The notes under the pieces: model-generated
What the model saw: the letters and a program-made list of their open reading frames with translations, nothing else
Database searches by the model: none
Told to the model about the DNA's origin: nothing
Assembly (NCBI GenBank): GCA_016718315.1
Contig: JADKDV010000001.1
Location: 620,001 to 684,000, forward strand
Direction: 5' to 3'
DNA length: 64,000 nt
Source: Candidatus Obscuribacter sp.
GTDB lineage: Bacteria; Cyanobacteriota; Vampirovibrionia; Obscuribacterales; Obscuribacteraceae
Translations under genes and position numbers: made by a program
In this document: positions 61,533-64,000 of the stretch, piece after piece
How the letters are laid out: each line of letters begins with the position of its first letter
Position numbering within the stretch: the stretch's first letter is position 1

Positions 61533-62297
61533 CTAACCTTCGTATGCTTTCTTTTGTGCTACGCCAAAGCGCTTGGCGACAACAGACCAGTCCAGGTTTT
61601 TGACAAAAGCGTCAAGATACTTGGCTCTGTCAATGCCGTAATCGATCATATAAGCATGCTCATAGACATCGAGCACAAGGAGAGGCACTGTGGCTGTGGG
61701 ACTGAACATATTGTGAGTATCCAGACCAAAGAAGTCGATATGGTTACCGCGCATGTTATAGCCAACAATGACCCAGCCGCGCATACTTTTGCCACTGGCC
61801 TTGAGGAAGTCCATAAACTTGGCGCCAGAACCAAAACGCTCATCAAGAGCGGCTTTGAGATCGCCAGTAGGCTCGCCACCACTACCACCGAGATTACCAA
61901 AATAAAGCTCGTGATAGACCACGCCATTTACAGCAAAGCTCTGCTCTAACAAAAGCTCACGTAAAGGTGAATATGTGGCATTGGCGGAAGTAATGTCCAC
62001 GTCTTTAAGTTTGTTGTAAATCTCATTGGACTTGCCGACATAACCCTTATATAGCTTGAGGTGCTGCTCAATCTGGCTGGATGAGAGACCTGGCATATTT
62101 TTGGTAACCAGTGCACCAAAGTCTTTGGCGCTATATGGCTCGGCACTTACAACTTTTTGTTCGGCTGCTTTGGCAGCGCCAACGGTAGCAATACTAGTGG
62201 CGGCTACAGCGCCCAGCATCAATGCTTCTCTTCTGGTAATCAGTCCTTGCTTATGGGCCTCAAAGTTGCCCACAGTTTCTTTATCCTTAAATGCCAT
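61533..62297 (-). CDS. sodB: Fe/Mn superoxide dismutase with Tat-like leader
   Basis: 254 residues; ATG with AAGGAGC upstream. The leader TRREALMLGAVAATSIATVGAAKA matches a twin-arginine signal, pointing to export of the folded enzyme. The mature part (about 55-254) has HLKLYKGYVGKSN, VYHELYFGN, MRGWVIVGYNM and the metal-ligand motif DVYEHAYMIDYG (Asp and His). It converts superoxide to oxygen and peroxide. Residues around the active site differ from standard SodA/SodB (no WNHTFYW), so this is a divergent branch. Metal choice uncertain. Confidence 0.8.
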   Translation of the reverse strand: MAFKDKETVGNFEAHKQGLITRREALMLGAVAATSIATVGAAKAAEQKVVSAEPYSAKDFGALVTKNMPGLSSSQIEQHLKLYKGYVGKSNEIYNKLKDVDITSANATYSPLRELLLEQSFAVNGVVYHELYFGNLGGSGGEPTGDLKAALDERFGSGAKFMDFLKASGKSMRGWVIVGYNMRGNHIDFFGLDTHNMFSPTATVPLLVLDVYEHAYMIDYGIDRAKYLDAFVKNLDWSVVAKRFGVAQKKAYEG

Positions 62298-62507
62298 GCT
62301 TGCTCCTTATCACAGAGTAAAAGAGATCCCAAAGAGATTGTGACCATCTTGAGCCATAAAAGTTCCAGCAAACTTAAATCAATTGCCAAGCAATTAAAAA
62401 ACCTAGTTCAAAGCCGGAATTTTCGGCCGCTCAGCTTAACATATTCACATCGCCCAACGGTGTTGCCAAGCGCGGACCCGTAACTCAAAACCAAAAGAGA
62501 ATGCATC

Positions 62508-63980
62508 ATGTCTATTCAATCAGCCCAGACATCGGCCTCGGATAAAACCGAAAAAAACCTCAAACCAAGCGCCAGTCACAGTTTAACTCTGAGACTCAAA
62601 ATCACCAATTTGCCAGGTATGTTGGGCAAAGTGACATCCTTAATTGGTGAAATCGGCGGAGATATAGGGGCGATAGATATCCACGGCTTTGAAAACGATG
62701 CCATCATCCGCGATATCACGGTCAAAGTCCGTGATGCCAGCCATGGCGAAAAATTAGTACAAGACCTTAAGAACATAAAAGGTATCGAAATCGTCAACGT
62801 CTCAGACAGAACCTTTTTGATGCACCTTGGTGGCAAAATCACAGTAACAAATAAAGTGCCACTCAAGACTCGCGATGACCTCTCCATGGCTTATACACCT
62901 GGTGTAGCAAGAGTTTGTATGGCTATTCATAATGAGCCCGAAAACGTCTATAAACTGACTATCAAGCGCAATACTGTGGCAGTTGTATCCGATGGCACAG
63001 CAGTCTTAGGACTGGGTAATATCGGACCGGAAGCAGCGCTTCCTGTGATGGAAGGCAAGGCCATGCTCTTTAAGGAGTTTGGCAAAATCGATGCCTTTCC
63101 TATCTGTCTAGCCACTCAAGACACCGAAGAAATCATCAAAGCCTGCAAATATATTGCCCCTGTATTTGGTGGCATAAATCTAGAGGATATTTCAGCACCA
63201 CGCTGTTTTGAAATCGAAGAAAGACTAAAAAAAGAACTGGATATTCCAGTATTTCATGATGACCAGCACGGTACGGCTGTCGTGGTCCTGGCAGCACTGA
63301 TAAACGCCACCAAAATAGTCAAAAAAGAAATGGCTAACCTCAAAGTAATAGTTAGCGGTGTAGGCGCGGCTGGTGTGGCATGCTCCAAAATTTTGATCAA
63401 TGCCGGCGTCAAAAATATTATTGGTTTTGACCGCACTGGCGCTATCTACAAAGGCCGCGACAATATGAACTTTATGAAAGACTGGTTTGCCGAGCATACC
63501 AATCCCACAGGGTTCAAAGGTTCAATAGAAGATGCCCTGGAAGGTGCTGACCTCTATATGGGCTTATCCGGTCCAGGCACAATACAAGCGATTTCACTCA
63601 AAAAGATGGCTAAAGATGCCATTGTCTTTGCCATGGCTAACCCGGTACCTGAGGTGATGCCAGAAGAAGCAGCTCCTTATGTGCGGATTATGGCCACTGG
63701 ACGCTCTGACTATCCAAACCAGATTAACAACGTCCTTTGCTTCCCCGGTATCTTTAGAGGTGCCCTCGATTGCCATGCTAGAGACATCAACGAAGAGATG
63801 AAACTGGCAGCAGCCTATGCCATCGCCTCCTGTGTTGCCGACTCTGAGCTAAACGAGGATTACATCATCCCTGGTGTATTTAATCCGACAGTGGCCCAAA
63901 AGGTAGCCGAGGCAGTCACCGAAGCCGCCATGAAGACCGGAGTAGCTCGCCGCTATAAGAGTGACGAATACAATCAATAA
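62508..63980 (+). CDS. NAD(P)-dependent malic enzyme with N-terminal ACT domain
   Basis: 490 residues; ATG with AAGAGA upstream. The N-terminus (about 25-105: LTLRLKITNLPGMLGKVTSLIGEIG) is an ACT domain, a ligand-binding regulator. The enzyme follows: VPLKTRDDLSMAYTPGVA, VVSDGTAVLGLGNIG, GKAMLFKEFGKIDAFP, HDDQHGTAVVVLAAL with the metal Asp, the dinucleotide fold VIVSGVGAAGVACSKIL, and MANPVPEVMPEEA. It decarboxylates malate to pyruvate. The ACT domain is found in some bacterial malic enzymes and suggests feedback control by an amino acid. Links TCA flux with aconitase and SDH. Confidence 0.92.
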   Translation: MSIQSAQTSASDKTEKNLKPSASHSLTLRLKITNLPGMLGKVTSLIGEIGGDIGAIDIHGFENDAIIRDITVKVRDASHGEKLVQDLKNIKGIEIVNVSDRTFLMHLGGKITVTNKVPLKTRDDLSMAYTPGVARVCMAIHNEPENVYKLTIKRNTVAVVSDGTAVLGLGNIGPEAALPVMEGKAMLFKEFGKIDAFPICLATQDTEEIIKACKYIAPVFGGINLEDISAPRCFEIEERLKKELDIPVFHDDQHGTAVVVLAALINATKIVKKEMANLKVIVSGVGAAGVACSKILINAGVKNIIGFDRTGAIYKGRDNMNFMKDWFAEHTNPTGFKGSIEDALEGADLYMGLSGPGTIQAISLKKMAKDAIVFAMANPVPEVMPEEAAPYVRIMATGRSDYPNQINNVLCFPGIFRGALDCHARDINEEMKLAAAYAIASCVADSELNEDYIIPGVFNPTVAQKVAEAVTEAAMKTGVARRYKSDEYNQ

Positions 63981-64000
63981 GTATTGGTCTAAGTGGGTTT

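Noticed and set aside
1..64000. CRISPR arrays, tRNA, rRNA, integrase or transposase genes
   Set aside because: No regularly spaced direct repeats, no cloverleaf with a GGTTCGAAT-type arm, no rRNA-like sequence and no DDE or tyrosine/serine recombinase motifs were found by reading.

Overview
The window looks like chromosomal DNA of an aerobic, free-living, Gram-negative-type bacterium. It holds aconitase, a complete three-gene succinate dehydrogenase operon, an ACT-type malic enzyme, a superoxide dismutase with a Tat-like leader, a predicted outer-membrane barrel protein, many secreted proteins, and frequent TTG/GTG starts. Cyanobacteria-like signalling parts (TPR-CHAT protein, FecR-like protein, Ser/Thr kinase, a DUF1822-like protein beside a sigma-like protein, DUF4384-like domains, an Rcp1-like receiver) suggest a non-photosynthetic cyanobacterial relative of the Melainabacteria/Vampirovibrionia type, for example an Obscuribacterales-like lineage. 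This is inference from gene content; no rRNA or tRNA gene was seen.

Layout. 1-5 kb: tail of a ribbon-helix-helix regulator, a HEAT-repeat protein, a secreted protein, an aldo/keto reductase and an AmpG-like permease. 5-15 kb: S41 protease, aconitase, TPR protein, alpha/beta hydrolase, a GNAT gene broken by a GC-rich palindromic segment, a small protein with a paralogue near 36.6 kb, then sdhCAB. 15-25 kb: a three-gene plus-strand run (SnoaL-like, Gly-rich repeat protein, GT-C-like membrane protein) facing a minus-strand run ALDH > NanE > TPR-rhomboid > zinc-ribbon protein. 25-36 kb: M23 peptidase, tandem-domain secreted protein, a CHASE3 histidine kinase with its receiver, a Mpo1-like protein, an SGNH protein, a membrane-tethered receiver-like protein, peroxiredoxin and Nudix. 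36-47 kb: CCA-adding-type enzyme, a lipid-flippase-like membrane protein, CtpA protease, corrinoid adenosyltransferase, thioesterase, outer-membrane barrel, LCMT-type methyltransferase, a beta-helix-like secreted protein and a 30-residue membrane peptide.

47.5-60.5 kb is the most unusual part. Nine minus-strand genes lie close together: small membrane protein > sigma-like protein with three ComEA-type helix-hairpin-helix units > DUF1822-like protein > zinc-ribbon/TM protein > small double zinc ribbon > Ser/Thr kinase > FecR-like secreted protein > exported TPR-CHAT protein > secreted SSEA-repeat protein. Divergent to them are a trypsin-like protease with a TM helix and a DUF4384-like domain, and a secreted DUF4384-like protein. 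I propose this is one signalling and proteolysis module spanning the envelope. Its TPR-CHAT gene is split by two opposite one-base shifts and its repeat protein by a third; these may be assembly errors or real decay. The window closes with a degenerate HAD protein, superoxide dismutase and malic enzyme.
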